Shown here: positions 1 to 5,825 of the stretch, in pieces
How positions within the stretch are numbered: position 1 is the stretch's first letter
Layout: each line of letters starts with the position of its first letter
Origin: an uncultured Lachnospiraceae bacterium
Lineage (GTDB): Bacteria; Bacillota; Clostridia; Lachnospirales; Lachnospiraceae
Direction: 5' to 3'
NCBI GenBank assembly: GCA_934351835.1
Contig: CAKRJP010000037.1
Coordinates: forward strand, 1 to 6,044
Length of the DNA stretch: 6,044 bases
Translations under genes and position numbers: made by a program
The notes under the pieces: model-generated
The model's input: only the letters and a program-made list of their open reading frames with translations
Databases searched by the model: none
Told to the model about the DNA's origin: nothing

Positions 1-2063
1 TTCCAAGAGCTATTTGCACCCTCGGTGATTTTATATTCAGGTGTTGTGCCGGATGCCTGTGGTGTTATGGTCAAATCTGTGTCAACCCACATCGTTGCAT
101 ATCCGCCATTAGGATATTGTAACATTGGGTCATAATCAGTAATGTCATAATCGTAATATTTACCATTTATTTTTAATTTTGTATCCGTTGTAAAACAATA
201 TCCTTCTTTTGCCTTGAAATAAATTCCATAAGTGTAAGTTTTACCGCTTTCAAATTCGGTAAATAAATCATCTGGATTGTTGTCGTTCCAAAAATCGGCT
301 GAGTAATGGTATTTTTTACCTCCATCTGTACTCCAAAATTCAGATTGATAAATATACGGAACATTCTCAGCTGTTTTTCCAGTGAATACAGGCTTATCTC
401 CGACCTTAAAGCTGATTGTTGCATTATTTATTTCGACAATACTAATATTTTGTAACTGAACAGTTTCAGGTTTTATTGTTCTTACAGCAACTACAAAAAG
501 TCCTGTTCCAGTATTTGTTACATTTGCATTATTTACATTTGTGCCATTCACCATTACTTTACTATTAGCTGCAAATGTATTTCCGTCTCTCGCTTTAAGG
601 GAAATACTGTACATATAGTTTTTACCATCCTCAAAGGTCGTTATTTTTTTATCTTGTGCAAGTGCATTATTCTTGCTTTCATCAGAATACCAGAATTTTA
701 CCGGTACAGATTCACCATTTGCATTCGTTTCCATTTCTTCCCAATATTCGTATTCTATATCATATTGTTCATCCCATGGATCACATTTATAAGCAGTCGC
801 TTTTGGAACATCTCCCGGCTCATAATTAAAAGTTACACCCTCAATATCCACATCGCCAATGCCGTGCTGAGAACCTCCGTCAGTAGCTGTCACCTTAATG
901 TTGTTAAGCCAGAGTGTCAACTGTTTTCTGTCAGCGGAGAGTGTGCCTGAAAACGCCGTTATAGTGGATCCATCGCATATTACATCACATCCGACTCCGC
1001 TGCCTTTGAATCCGTCATGGAAGTAGTAACCGTCCTTCGCTGTTAATTTTACTGCATAACTGTAGGTTTCCCCTGCAATTGGGTTTTGTGGGTTGGATTT
1101 TGCGATTCTGCTGCCATCAATAGCCACTTGCTGCCAATACTCGTCCGTAAGCGTCATCTGGTTTACACATTCCGAGTTTGGATTGACTTCTGCTGTAAAC
1201 GCAACAGGCTGCGAAGAATCAAGATTCTTCCAAACATTGCCAATGTCAACCGTGGTAATAACTTCATCCACAGAATCTGATTCCTGCACAATCAGGTCAT
1301 AGGTATAATCATATATTTGATATTCGTGAACATCCCGAATCACTGTGAAAGTACCGGTCGCATCCGGGTGCTCATTGAAATACTGCTTCGCCGCTTCTAA
1401 ATCCGAACTAAAATCAACCGGATTGCCGGATGTGGGAGTAAAAGTATAAAGAGATGCGCTCTCAAAATGATCAATAATCGGTCCCTTACTCTCATTTTCA
1501 CTTGTAACGGTTCCCCTGGCTTTGTACGGTGTCTCAATCTCGGTCTGAAGATTTTTCACTGCAGTCTGCAACACTTCGGCACTTGGGAATTCTTCTGTGA
1601 TAAAATTAAACTCTCCGCTACTTTTACTTACTTGTGTGGATTCGACCACCGTACCGGTCGGATCCTTAACGGAAACATTGGCAGTTACATCAACTCGTGT
1701 GTGATATGCGTGCTTGTAGCCATCAGTAACATACGTTACTCCCTGAGGGAGATAATCCGGCTTGGGTTGCTCGAAGGCAAGCGTCGCAACTTCCGCAGAT
1801 GATTTTTCATTGGATTTATCGGTCTGTTCATCCTTATTTTCTGTATTTGCATCTTCCGATGTATTTTCAATTACACTATTTGATGTATCCTCTGTTGCAT
1901 TTTGCTGTTTTGGCATCTGAGTTTCTTCTCCAGCAGCGTTCTCACTTTTTGCCGGAGCTGTATCTTCAGCCGCAAATGCTGTTGCAGGTATGATAGATAG
2001 TAACAGGCAGCCTGTAAGCAGAACAGACAACCACCTGACTTTTCCCTTTCTTCTTTTTTTCAT
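1..2063 (-). CDS. Secreted cell-surface repeat protein, C-terminus outside window
   Basis: One open frame of 687 codons without a stop runs from the ATG at 2063-2061 to the window edge, so the gene is partial at its 3' end. GGAGG at 2074-2070 lies 6 nt before the ATG. The N-terminus is a classic signal peptide: basic residues 2-10 (KKRRKGKVR), a hydrophobic core at about 11-27, and likely cleavage after AFA (29-31). Residues 32-95 form a low-complexity E/T/N/S/K linker, as in wall-spanning surface proteins. Residues 97-265 are a unique region I do not recognise. Three diverged modules follow, at about 265-396, 402-527 and 538-665. Each carries a G-K/E-x-Y-x-Y-x-(V/I)-x-(L/F)-K/T-A-K/R-D/E-G motif (331-345, 480-494, 607-621), and the last two are followed by a K-(V/L)-x-(V/I)-N-G strand. 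I infer an extracellular beta-sandwich adhesin-like or binding role. The anchor, if any, lies outside. It is transcribed divergently from the double-HTH regulator. Confidence 0.85.
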   Translation of the reverse strand, partial: MKKRRKGKVRWLSVLLTGCLLLSIIPATAFAAEDTAPAKSENAAGEETQMPKQQNATEDTSNSVIENTSEDANTENKDEQTDKSNEKSSAEVATLAFEQPKPDYLPQGVTYVTDGYKHAYHTRVDVTANVSVKDPTGTVVESTQVSKSSGEFNFITEEFPSAEVLQTAVKNLQTEIETPYKARGTVTSENESKGPIIDHFESASLYTFTPTSGNPVDFSSDLEAAKQYFNEHPDATGTFTVIRDVHEYQIYDYTYDLIVQESDSVDEVITTVDIGNVWKNLDSSQPVAFTAEVNPNSECVNQMTLTDEYWQQVAIDGSRIAKSNPQNPIAGETYSYAVKLTAKDGYYFHDGFKGSGVGCDVICDGSTITAFSGTLSADRKQLTLWLNNIKVTATDGGSQHGIGDVDIEGVTFNYEPGDVPKATAYKCDPWDEQYDIEYEYWEEMETNANGESVPVKFWYSDESKNNALAQDKKITTFEDGKNYMYSISLKARDGNTFAANSKVMVNGTNVNNANVTNTGTGLFVVAVRTIKPETVQLQNISIVEINNATISFKVGDKPVFTGKTAENVPYIYQSEFWSTDGGKKYHYSADFWNDNNPDDLFTEFESGKTYTYGIYFKAKEGYCFTTDTKLKINGKYYDYDITDYDPMLQYPNGGYATMWVDTDLTITPQASGTTPEYKITEGANSSW

Positions 2064-2069
2064 AATCAT

Positions 2070-2074
2070 CCTCC
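2070..2074 (-). promoter_or_regulatory. Ribosome binding site of the surface protein
   Basis: GGAGG read on the minus strand, 6 nt before the ATG at 2063-2061. It fixes the start at the codon preceding the basic n-region of the signal peptide. No convincing -35/-10 pair was found upstream. The AT-rich TATAGT and TATATT hexamers at 2128-2118 could be -10 boxes but lack a matching -35. Confidence 0.8.
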
Positions 2075-2175
2075 ATTCTTGCTTTCATCTATAGCTAAAA
2101 CTATTTGTAACACTTTAAATATACTATACATCCTGTCCTTTACCCTTTTTATTTCCTGATTGTCAGTGACATTTT

Positions 2176-2198
2176 GGAAATTGCAATATTGTAATTCC
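2176..2198. promoter_or_regulatory. Imperfect dyad, candidate operator
   Basis: The left arm (2176-2187) and right arm (2188-2198) read GGAAATTGCAAT and ATTGTAATTCC. They pair with one extra base and one mismatch around a perfect CAATATTG core. The dyad overlaps the candidate -35 of the regulator gene and sits between two divergent genes, where an autoregulatory HTH protein would be expected to bind. Binding itself is inference. Confidence 0.4.
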
Positions 2199-2216
2199 CT
2201 GAGGATATTATATACT
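2189..2216 (+). promoter_or_regulatory. Candidate sigma-A promoter of the double-HTH regulator
   Basis: TTGTAA (2189-2194) is followed after 16 nt by TATACT (2211-2216), five of six to the -10 consensus. The leader would be roughly 35-40 nt and would carry the AAGGAG ribosome site at 2244-2249, 11 nt before the ATG at 2261. Confidence 0.5.
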
Positions 2217-2260
2217 ACAGGAAAGAACACCTGTATCATTAGGAAGGAGAACATATCTCA

Positions 2261-3988
2261 ATGGATTTTAAGAAATTATTAGATGACTACATGAAGCAGT
2301 TGGACTGTACTGCCAAAGATTTAGCAGAAAATTCCGGTCTTTCTGCTGCTACGATCAGCCGTTACAGATCCGGTGACCGTATTCCAGAAGATGGATCCGA
2401 AAATTTGGGCAGACTTATAAATGGGATTGTTTCTATTGCAGAGAGCAAAAAAATACCTGATATTACAGTACAATCTGTCTCTGAAGTATTTTCTCCATAT
2501 GTAAGAAATAACGTGGATATTGCTCATTTACAGAAAAATTTTCATACATTGCTGACTGTTGTACCGATAAACATTTCCGACCTGGCCCGTTTTCTGAACT
2601 TTGACCCATCCTATATTTCCCGTATCCGGAATGGACAAAGGCAACCTGCTAACCCTACGGAGTTTGCCAGAAAGATTTCAGTTTTTGTTGTCAGGCATTT
2701 CCAGACTGCGGAACAGAAAGCTATCATATCCAGCTTAATCAATTGTCCTGTAGAAGACTTCTCTAACTACACTGATTTTCAGGAACGACTGACAGACTGG
2801 TTGCTTGCCGGAGCAGGAGCTGTCAAAGACTCAATGACCGTTTTTTTAGAAAAGCTCGATGAATTTAATCTGGATGAATATATCCATATCATCCACTTCG
2901 ACGAATTGAAAGTTCCCTCAGCTCCATTTCAAATCCCAACATCTAAGACCTATTGGGGAATAAATGAGATGATGGAAAGTGAATTGGATTTTCTGAAAGC
3001 AACTGTACTTTCCAAATCCACTGCTCCGGTAATTATGTATAGCGATATGCCAATGAAGGAAATGGCAAAAGATCCTGAATTTCCAAAAAAATGGATGTTT
3101 GGCATGGCTCTGATGCTCAAGAAAGGATTGCACCTCTATCAGATTCATAATCTTGACCGTTCCTTTGATGAAATGATGCTGGGGTTGGAAAGTTGGATTC
3201 CGATGTATATGACCGGACTAATCTCACCATACTATTTAAAAAATGCGCCAAACAACACATTCCTGCACTTGTTAAAGGTTTCCGGTTCTGCTGCACTTTC
3301 AGGCGAAGCAATTACCGGATACCATGAAAATGGGAAATACTATCTGACAAAGTCCAGGCGAGAAGTTGAATACTATCAAAGACGCGCAGATGAACTATTA
3401 AAAAATGCTGATTCTTTGATGGATATTTACCGCAGTGAACGTGAAGCTGAGCTGAACACTTTTCTAATCTCTGACACCAGAAAATCTGGAAAACGCCGGG
3501 GTATCCGATCCACATTGCCGTTATACACAATAAGCGAAGAACTTCTCGAACGAATTCTTATTCGGCACGGCATGGACAGCGAACAAAAACAGCGGATAAA
3601 AAAGCATGTTAAAATGCAAAAGGAAAGAATTATATCCATTCTTGCGTCTGAAACGCTTGAAGACGAAGTCCCTGATCTGACACCAGAAGATTTCAGCAAA
3701 AATCCGCCCGTTCTGGATCTTTCTGGAATTTTTTGTGAAACCAATCTTCCATACAGCGAAGAAGAATACAGGATGCACATGAATGATACGAAAGCTTTTG
3801 CCCGAAAAAATCCTAATTATATATTGAGGATAAGTACAAACTCTGTTTTTCATAATCTGCAGATATTGATTCATGAAGGACAATGGGCTATGGTTTCAAA
3901 AGAAAAAGCTCCAACGATACATTTTGTCATCCACCATCCAAAGCTGCGCAATGCAATTGAAAACTTTATTCCACCAATAGTGGAATAA
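2261..3988 (+). CDS. Large double-HTH (XRE-type) transcriptional regulator, 575 aa
   Basis: A probable cytoplasmic DNA-binding regulator. Residues 1-62 form a Cro/C1-type HTH (turn and recognition helix around AKDLAENSGLSAATISRYRSG, 18-38). A second HTH lies at about 103-146 (ISDLARFLNFDPSYISRIRNG, 105-125). Both show the family's S-x-x-(T/Y)-I-S-R-(Y/I)-R-x-G pattern. The remaining ~400 residues are not a domain I can name. They include an aromatic, Met-rich block at 274-330 (FPKKWMFGMALMLKKGLHL, then ESWIPMYMTGLISPYYLK), a charged helix at about 365-400, and a C-terminal beta-like segment at 517-573 with APTIHFVIHHPKLRNAIENF. No transmembrane segment is evident. I infer that the C-terminal part senses a signal or oligomerises. 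Typical XRE repressors are 70-250 aa, so this is unusually long. The start is supported by AAGGAG at 2244-2249. Divergent orientation to the surface-protein gene suggests that gene as a target. Confidence 0.85.
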   Translation: MDFKKLLDDYMKQLDCTAKDLAENSGLSAATISRYRSGDRIPEDGSENLGRLINGIVSIAESKKIPDITVQSVSEVFSPYVRNNVDIAHLQKNFHTLLTVVPINISDLARFLNFDPSYISRIRNGQRQPANPTEFARKISVFVVRHFQTAEQKAIISSLINCPVEDFSNYTDFQERLTDWLLAGAGAVKDSMTVFLEKLDEFNLDEYIHIIHFDELKVPSAPFQIPTSKTYWGINEMMESELDFLKATVLSKSTAPVIMYSDMPMKEMAKDPEFPKKWMFGMALMLKKGLHLYQIHNLDRSFDEMMLGLESWIPMYMTGLISPYYLKNAPNNTFLHLLKVSGSAALSGEAITGYHENGKYYLTKSRREVEYYQRRADELLKNADSLMDIYRSEREAELNTFLISDTRKSGKRRGIRSTLPLYTISEELLERILIRHGMDSEQKQRIKKHVKMQKERIISILASETLEDEVPDLTPEDFSKNPPVLDLSGIFCETNLPYSEEEYRMHMNDTKAFARKNPNYILRISTNSVFHNLQILIHEGQWAMVSKEKAPTIHFVIHHPKLRNAIENFIPPIVE

Positions 3989-3997
3989 TATTATAGT

Positions 3998-4039
3998 GAA
4001 GCGGTCAGTCTTCTAATTAGGCAGTCCGCTTCTTCTTTA
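3998..4039 (+). terminator. Hairpin terminator after the regulator gene
   Basis: GAAGCGG (3998-4004) pairs perfectly with CCGCTTC (4026-4032). The loop contains a small CTAATTAG palindrome, and the T-rich tract TTCTTT follows. It begins 9 nt after the stop codon. The minus-strand side lacks a U-run, so it probably terminates mainly plus-strand transcripts, although it also lies at the 3' end of a convergent remnant. Confidence 0.6.
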
Positions 4040-4138
4040 CTTCATATTTGTATTCTTATAAAAAAATAAAATATGGCTTGGTGCAAACAAGATTGATGCG
4101 ATAATCAACAAAATTATTGCTCTATATATTCCGATTTT
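4037..4138 (-). pseudogene. Possible C-terminal remnant of a membrane protein
   Basis: A stretch of 33 codons ending in TAA (4039-4037) reads IYRAIILLIIASILFAPSHI and then LFFYKNTNMK. This is a hydrophobic segment of membrane-spanning length followed by a short basic tail. It has no plausible start codon, is preceded by an in-frame TAA, and ends right at the hairpin at 3998-4032. This suggests the leftover 3' end of a lost gene. AT-rich DNA often yields I/L/F runs by chance, so this is weak. Confidence 0.25.
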
Positions 4139-4158
4139 TTAATTCTATCGGTGGGAAT

Positions 4159-4695
4159 CTATACCAATTTCAAGATTCGTTTTATATCGTTGAGATTCTC
4201 GGCAAAATAGATTCCCTCCTGTCGCTCATTGGAGGACAGCCCTTTTTCAATCATATGATTCAGAAGTGCTTTCAAGTCATTGTAGTAACCATTCAGGTTA
4301 TAAAGAATGCAAGGTTCATCCAGCTGTTTCAATGACACCTTCGACATTACTTCTGCAATTTCTTCTAATGTTCCCGTACCTCCTGGGAAAGCAATAAAGG
4401 CTTCACCCAACTCAATCATTTTGTTTTTACGCTCCGTCATATCCTTGGTCACAATCAACTTGGTTAACCCGTCATGCTGAACTTCATTTTCGATAAAAAA
4501 CTTCGGCTCTACACCTGTTACTTCGCCTCCTGCTTTCAAAACACTGTCAGCAATCGCACCCATCAGACCGGATTTGGAACCGCCATAGACTAGTGCGTTT
4601 CCACTGTTTCCAATCCATGTCCCCAATTCCTCAACTGCTTTTCGTAAACTTGAGTCATTTCCTTCGTTTGCCCCAAGATAAACTGTAATATTCAT
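4159..4695 (-). CDS. LOG-family protein (nucleoside 5'-monophosphate phosphoribohydrolase)
   Basis: The 178-aa protein has the full signature of the LOG (Lonely Guy, TIGR00730-type) Rossmann-fold family: YGGSKSGLMG at 37-46, TERK at 87-90 supplying the conserved Arg-Lys, and PGGTGTLEE at 104-112 with the catalytic Glu. Characterised members hydrolyse nucleoside 5'-monophosphates, including cytokinin ribotides, to a free base and ribose 5-phosphate. The physiological substrate in gut bacteria is unclear, and older 'lysine decarboxylase' labels for this motif are misannotations. It is cytoplasmic and full length for the short bacterial subgroup. GGGAGA (4710-4705) lies 9 nt before the ATG. It converges on the regulator gene and appears to be monocistronic. 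Confidence 0.92.
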   Translation of the reverse strand: MNITVYLGANEGNDSSLRKAVEELGTWIGNSGNALVYGGSKSGLMGAIADSVLKAGGEVTGVEPKFFIENEVQHDGLTKLIVTKDMTERKNKMIELGEAFIAFPGGTGTLEEIAEVMSKVSLKQLDEPCILYNLNGYYNDLKALLNHMIEKGLSSNERQEGIYFAENLNDIKRILKLV

Positions 4696-4759
4696 AAAAA
4701 ATTTTCTCCCGCAACTTCCAGCTGCTTACGGACACACTTGCCCTCTTTATCTTTATCAA

Positions 4760-4789
4760 ATCATACTATCTTAGCAATAAAAACTCCAA
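4760..4789 (-). promoter_or_regulatory. Candidate promoter of the LOG-family gene
   Basis: On the minus strand TTGGAG (4789-4784) is followed after 18 nt by TATGAT (4765-4760), five of six to the -10 consensus, about 65 nt before the start codon. The -35 match is only three of six, so this is tentative. Confidence 0.4.
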
Positions 4790-4851
4790 TTTTGCTTATC
4801 TCATTTTACCAGAAAATTTACTGCAATGCCATGAATGTATCTATATTCTTT

Positions 4852-5043
4852 TTACTTATATGTCTTACGTGTTGACGCTTCCGTAAGAATCTGAGCCAGT
4901 TTTTCTGTTTCACTAAGACTTAAATTCATATGAATCAGAGCTTCCCGTACAATTTCGCCTACCGTTGCTTTTCGTTTTTTCTTCCAGAAGCTTGCAAGTT
5001 CTGCTGTAGAGTTCAGCAGTTCATCAGCTTGTTTTTTTAACAT
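4852..5043 (-). CDS. Small charged helical protein of unknown function, 63 aa
   Basis: I do not recognise this family. The frame also opens at an ATG nine codons upstream (5070), but AGGAGGG (5057-5051), a near-perfect ribosome site, lies 7 nt before the internal ATG at 5043-5041, so I chose that start. The protein is predicted to be mostly alpha-helical: an amphipathic N-terminal stretch, a basic cluster KKKRK (21-25), then TVGEIVREALIHMNLS and a Glu-rich helix to a basic tail. The basic cluster and short length would fit a DNA-binding, antitoxin-like or partner protein, but no such family can be named. A 16-bp palindrome sits in its leader. No partner gene overlaps it. The LOG gene lies 156 nt downstream on the same strand with its own candidate promoter. 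Confidence 0.7.
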   Translation of the reverse strand: MLKKQADELLNSTAELASFWKKKRKATVGEIVREALIHMNLSLSETEKLAQILTEASTRKTYK

Positions 5044-5050
5044 AAATATA

Positions 5051-5057
5051 CCCTCCT
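5051..5057 (-). promoter_or_regulatory. Strong ribosome binding site that decides the start of the 63-aa gene
   Basis: AGGAGGG on the minus strand with a 7-nt spacer to the ATG at 5043-5041. The alternative upstream ATG at 5070 has no comparable site and lies beside the palindrome, so it is less likely to be used. Confidence 0.8.
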
Positions 5058-5068
5058 GTTCTATATTC

Positions 5069-5084
5069 ATTTTCCATGGAAAAT
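5069..5084. promoter_or_regulatory. Perfect 16-bp palindrome, candidate operator
   Basis: ATTTTCCATGGAAAAT is self-complementary over 16 bp and lies 11 nt upstream of the ribosome site of the 63-aa gene. A perfect dyad of this length in a leader is typical of an operator for a homodimeric regulator. The cognate protein is unknown, and the adjacent small protein is one candidate. Confidence 0.45.
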
Positions 5085-5210
5085 ATTTGTGTCTCTTTGT
5101 TTATGTTTCTATCTTACCACACCACAAATTCACATCTGTAATTCCGGAGGATAACGAATAACGAAGGTGTCATGCTGTCCAGAATCGTAGGTTTCATCTG
5201 TTCCACCTTA

Positions 5211-5241
5211 TTTTGCATTTTCTCTGAAATTCAGTAAAGAA
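5211..5241 (+). repeat. 31-bp direct repeat, copy 1
   Basis: Matches 5772-5802 at 29 of 31 positions in the same orientation. The core TTTTGCATTTTC is followed by a near-identical CTGAAATT and AGTAAAGAA. Copy 2 differs by C for T at position 13 and A for C at position 22. The two copies bracket the HTH/GNAT remnant block. Confidence 0.8.
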
Positions 5242-5277
5242 AAAGAGCATATAGAATTGAATCCATACACTCTATAT
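5240..5277 (-). terminator. Weak A/T-rich hairpin, possible terminator
   Basis: On the minus strand ATATAGA (5277-5271) can pair with TCTATAT (5255-5249) across a 15-nt loop, followed by GCTCTTTTTC. The 7-bp stem has only one G-C pair, so its stability is low. It would end transcripts coming from the GNAT remnant. Confidence 0.3.
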
Positions 5278-5384
5278 TTTCTAAAACTTAAAATCTAATT
5301 TAATTTATCTATAACCGATGTCAAAACTCTAAACTATCTGCGTTCAAAAGGAAATACTTCATTCCCATGATAACAAATTCCTCA

Positions 5385-5585
5385 TCATTTCTCCAAGGTT
5401 TCTTTTTTATCCTTAATATAATCCAATAAAAGCTTACCTATGCCATATGACTGCATTTCATCAGAGACAAAAATACCTTCGATATATTCATCATTTAGTC
5501 CTACAAATCCTTGTATCATTTTATCCGCTTCAAACACATAGACTTCGGATTGTGACATCATTTCTTTCACTAATTCATAATTACC
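5385..5585 (-). pseudogene. GNAT acetyltransferase remnant, both ends missing
   Basis: The frame opens after an in-frame TAA (5588-5586) and runs to TGA (5387-5385). It reads NYELVKEMMSQSEVYVFEAD and continues through GFVGLNDEYIEGIFVSDEMQ to YGIGKLLLDYIK. This is the middle of a GCN5-related N-acetyltransferase: the beta4 strand (IEGIFV) and the acetyl-CoA motif A (Q-S-Y-G-I-G-K, the family's Q/R-x-x-G-x-G/A) are clear. Family members are about 140-150 aa. Here roughly the first 30 residues are absent, and the part after the CoA-binding helix (usually N-E-R-A-x-x-F-Y) is replaced by an early stop, leaving about 66 codons. GTG at 5570 could start a 61-aa peptide, but it lacks a good ribosome site and a complete fold. 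The 5' side joins directly to a truncated HTH gene. Confidence 0.75.
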
Positions 5586-5667
5586 TTAAAAGGTTATAAA
5601 TAGTAGGTCTGCTGACTCCTAAGATTTCCTGTAACTCCTGAACTGTATAACATCTTTTCTCTGTCAT
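5581..5667 (-). pseudogene. Truncated excisionase-type HTH gene, 28 codons
   Basis: A well-placed start (ATG 5667-5665, with GAGG at 5679-5676 eight nt upstream) begins MTEKRCYTVQELQEIL and continues GVSRPTIYNLLR before TAA (5583-5581). This is the start of the small MerR-like, excisionase-family HTH proteins (HTH_17 type), covering helix 1, the turn and the recognition helix (SRPTIYNLL). Full-length members run 55-70 residues with a wing that usually reads like G-G-K-Y-R-I-S-K. Here the wing is gone and the sequence switches within a few bases to the middle of a GNAT gene, overlapping its open frame by 5 nt (5581-5585). I infer a deletion or recombination junction. A 28-aa peptide may still be made, but a functional HTH is unlikely. 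Confidence 0.65.
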
Positions 5668-5690
5668 TTCTTTATCCTCTTTTCTTTGAA

Positions 5691-5718
5691 ATATGAAAGA
5701 AAAATTATTCCTTCATAT
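5691..5718. promoter_or_regulatory. 11-bp inverted repeat upstream of the HTH remnant
   Basis: ATATGAAAGAA (5691-5701) and TTCCTTCATAT (5708-5718) form an inverted repeat with 10 of 11 bases paired and a 6-bp spacer. It lies 11 bp upstream of the ribosome site of the truncated HTH gene, as expected for the operator of an autoregulated HTH protein. Its role is inferred from position. Confidence 0.45.
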
Positions 5719-5771
5719 AACGAAACGCTCAGAGCATGTTTTACAGTGGTCAAAAGCAATCTTTTTGAAAT

Positions 5772-5802
5772 TTTTGCATTTTCCCTGAAATTAAGTAAAG
5801 AA
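5772..5802 (+). repeat. 31-bp direct repeat, copy 2
   Basis: Second copy of the element at 5211-5241, 561 bp away in the same orientation, with two substitutions. Read in plus frame GCA-TTT-TCN-CTG, both copies give FAFSLK(F/L)SKE, and both substitutions fall at third codon positions. This hints that the repeat derives from a coding sequence. Confidence 0.8.
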
Positions 5803-5825
5803 CCGAGTTGCCTTTACATAGTTTC

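Larger units (their letters stand above)
5085..5384. other. AT-rich intergenic stretch with repeat copy and gene scraps
   Basis: No intact gene is visible on either strand. It holds a 25-codon minus-strand scrap (5207-5130, no start codon) ending in HDTFVIRYPPELQM, one copy of the 31-bp repeat, and a weak A/T-rich hairpin (5249-5277). It also holds an open stretch of about 20 codons on the minus strand near 5319-5384 that is out of frame with the GNAT remnant. The coding-like scraps suggest decayed accessory DNA, but none can be assigned to a family. Confidence 0.4.

Noticed and set aside
173..424. Minus-strand 83-codon ORF
   Set aside because: Same strand as the surface-protein gene but in a different frame. 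The true frame is open throughout this stretch.
654..1993. Several plus-strand ORFs of 64-111 codons between 654 and 1993
   Set aside because: They lie opposite one continuous 687-codon minus-strand frame with a signal peptide and repeat modules, and they have Cys/Phe/His-rich, non-protein-like compositions.
2156..2166. CTGA-TTG-TCAG mini-palindrome in the divergent intergenic region
   Set aside because: Four-base arms are expected by chance and nothing else supports a site here.
2066..2254. Minus-strand 62-codon ORF across the divergent intergenic region
   Set aside because: It would cover the regulator's promoter, ribosome site and dyad, and it has no convincing ribosome site or recognisable sequence.
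2321..3883. Minus-strand ORFs opposite the regulator gene
   Set aside because: Shadows of the 575-codon regulator frame, with arginine/serine/phenylalanine-rich translations and no ribosome sites.
4117..4335. Plus-strand 72-codon ORF opposite the LOG-family gene
   Set aside because: It overlaps the clearly conserved LOG coding sequence and has no family resemblance.
4159..4695. Lysine decarboxylase activity for the PGGTGTLEE protein
   Set aside because: This is a historical misannotation of the motif. The LOG family is a nucleotide phosphoribohydrolase.
5212..5319. Plus-strand open stretch reading FAFSLKFSKE through the repeat
   Set aside because: No start codon or ribosome site and no recognisable family, so it was kept only as a hint on the origin of the 31-bp repeat.
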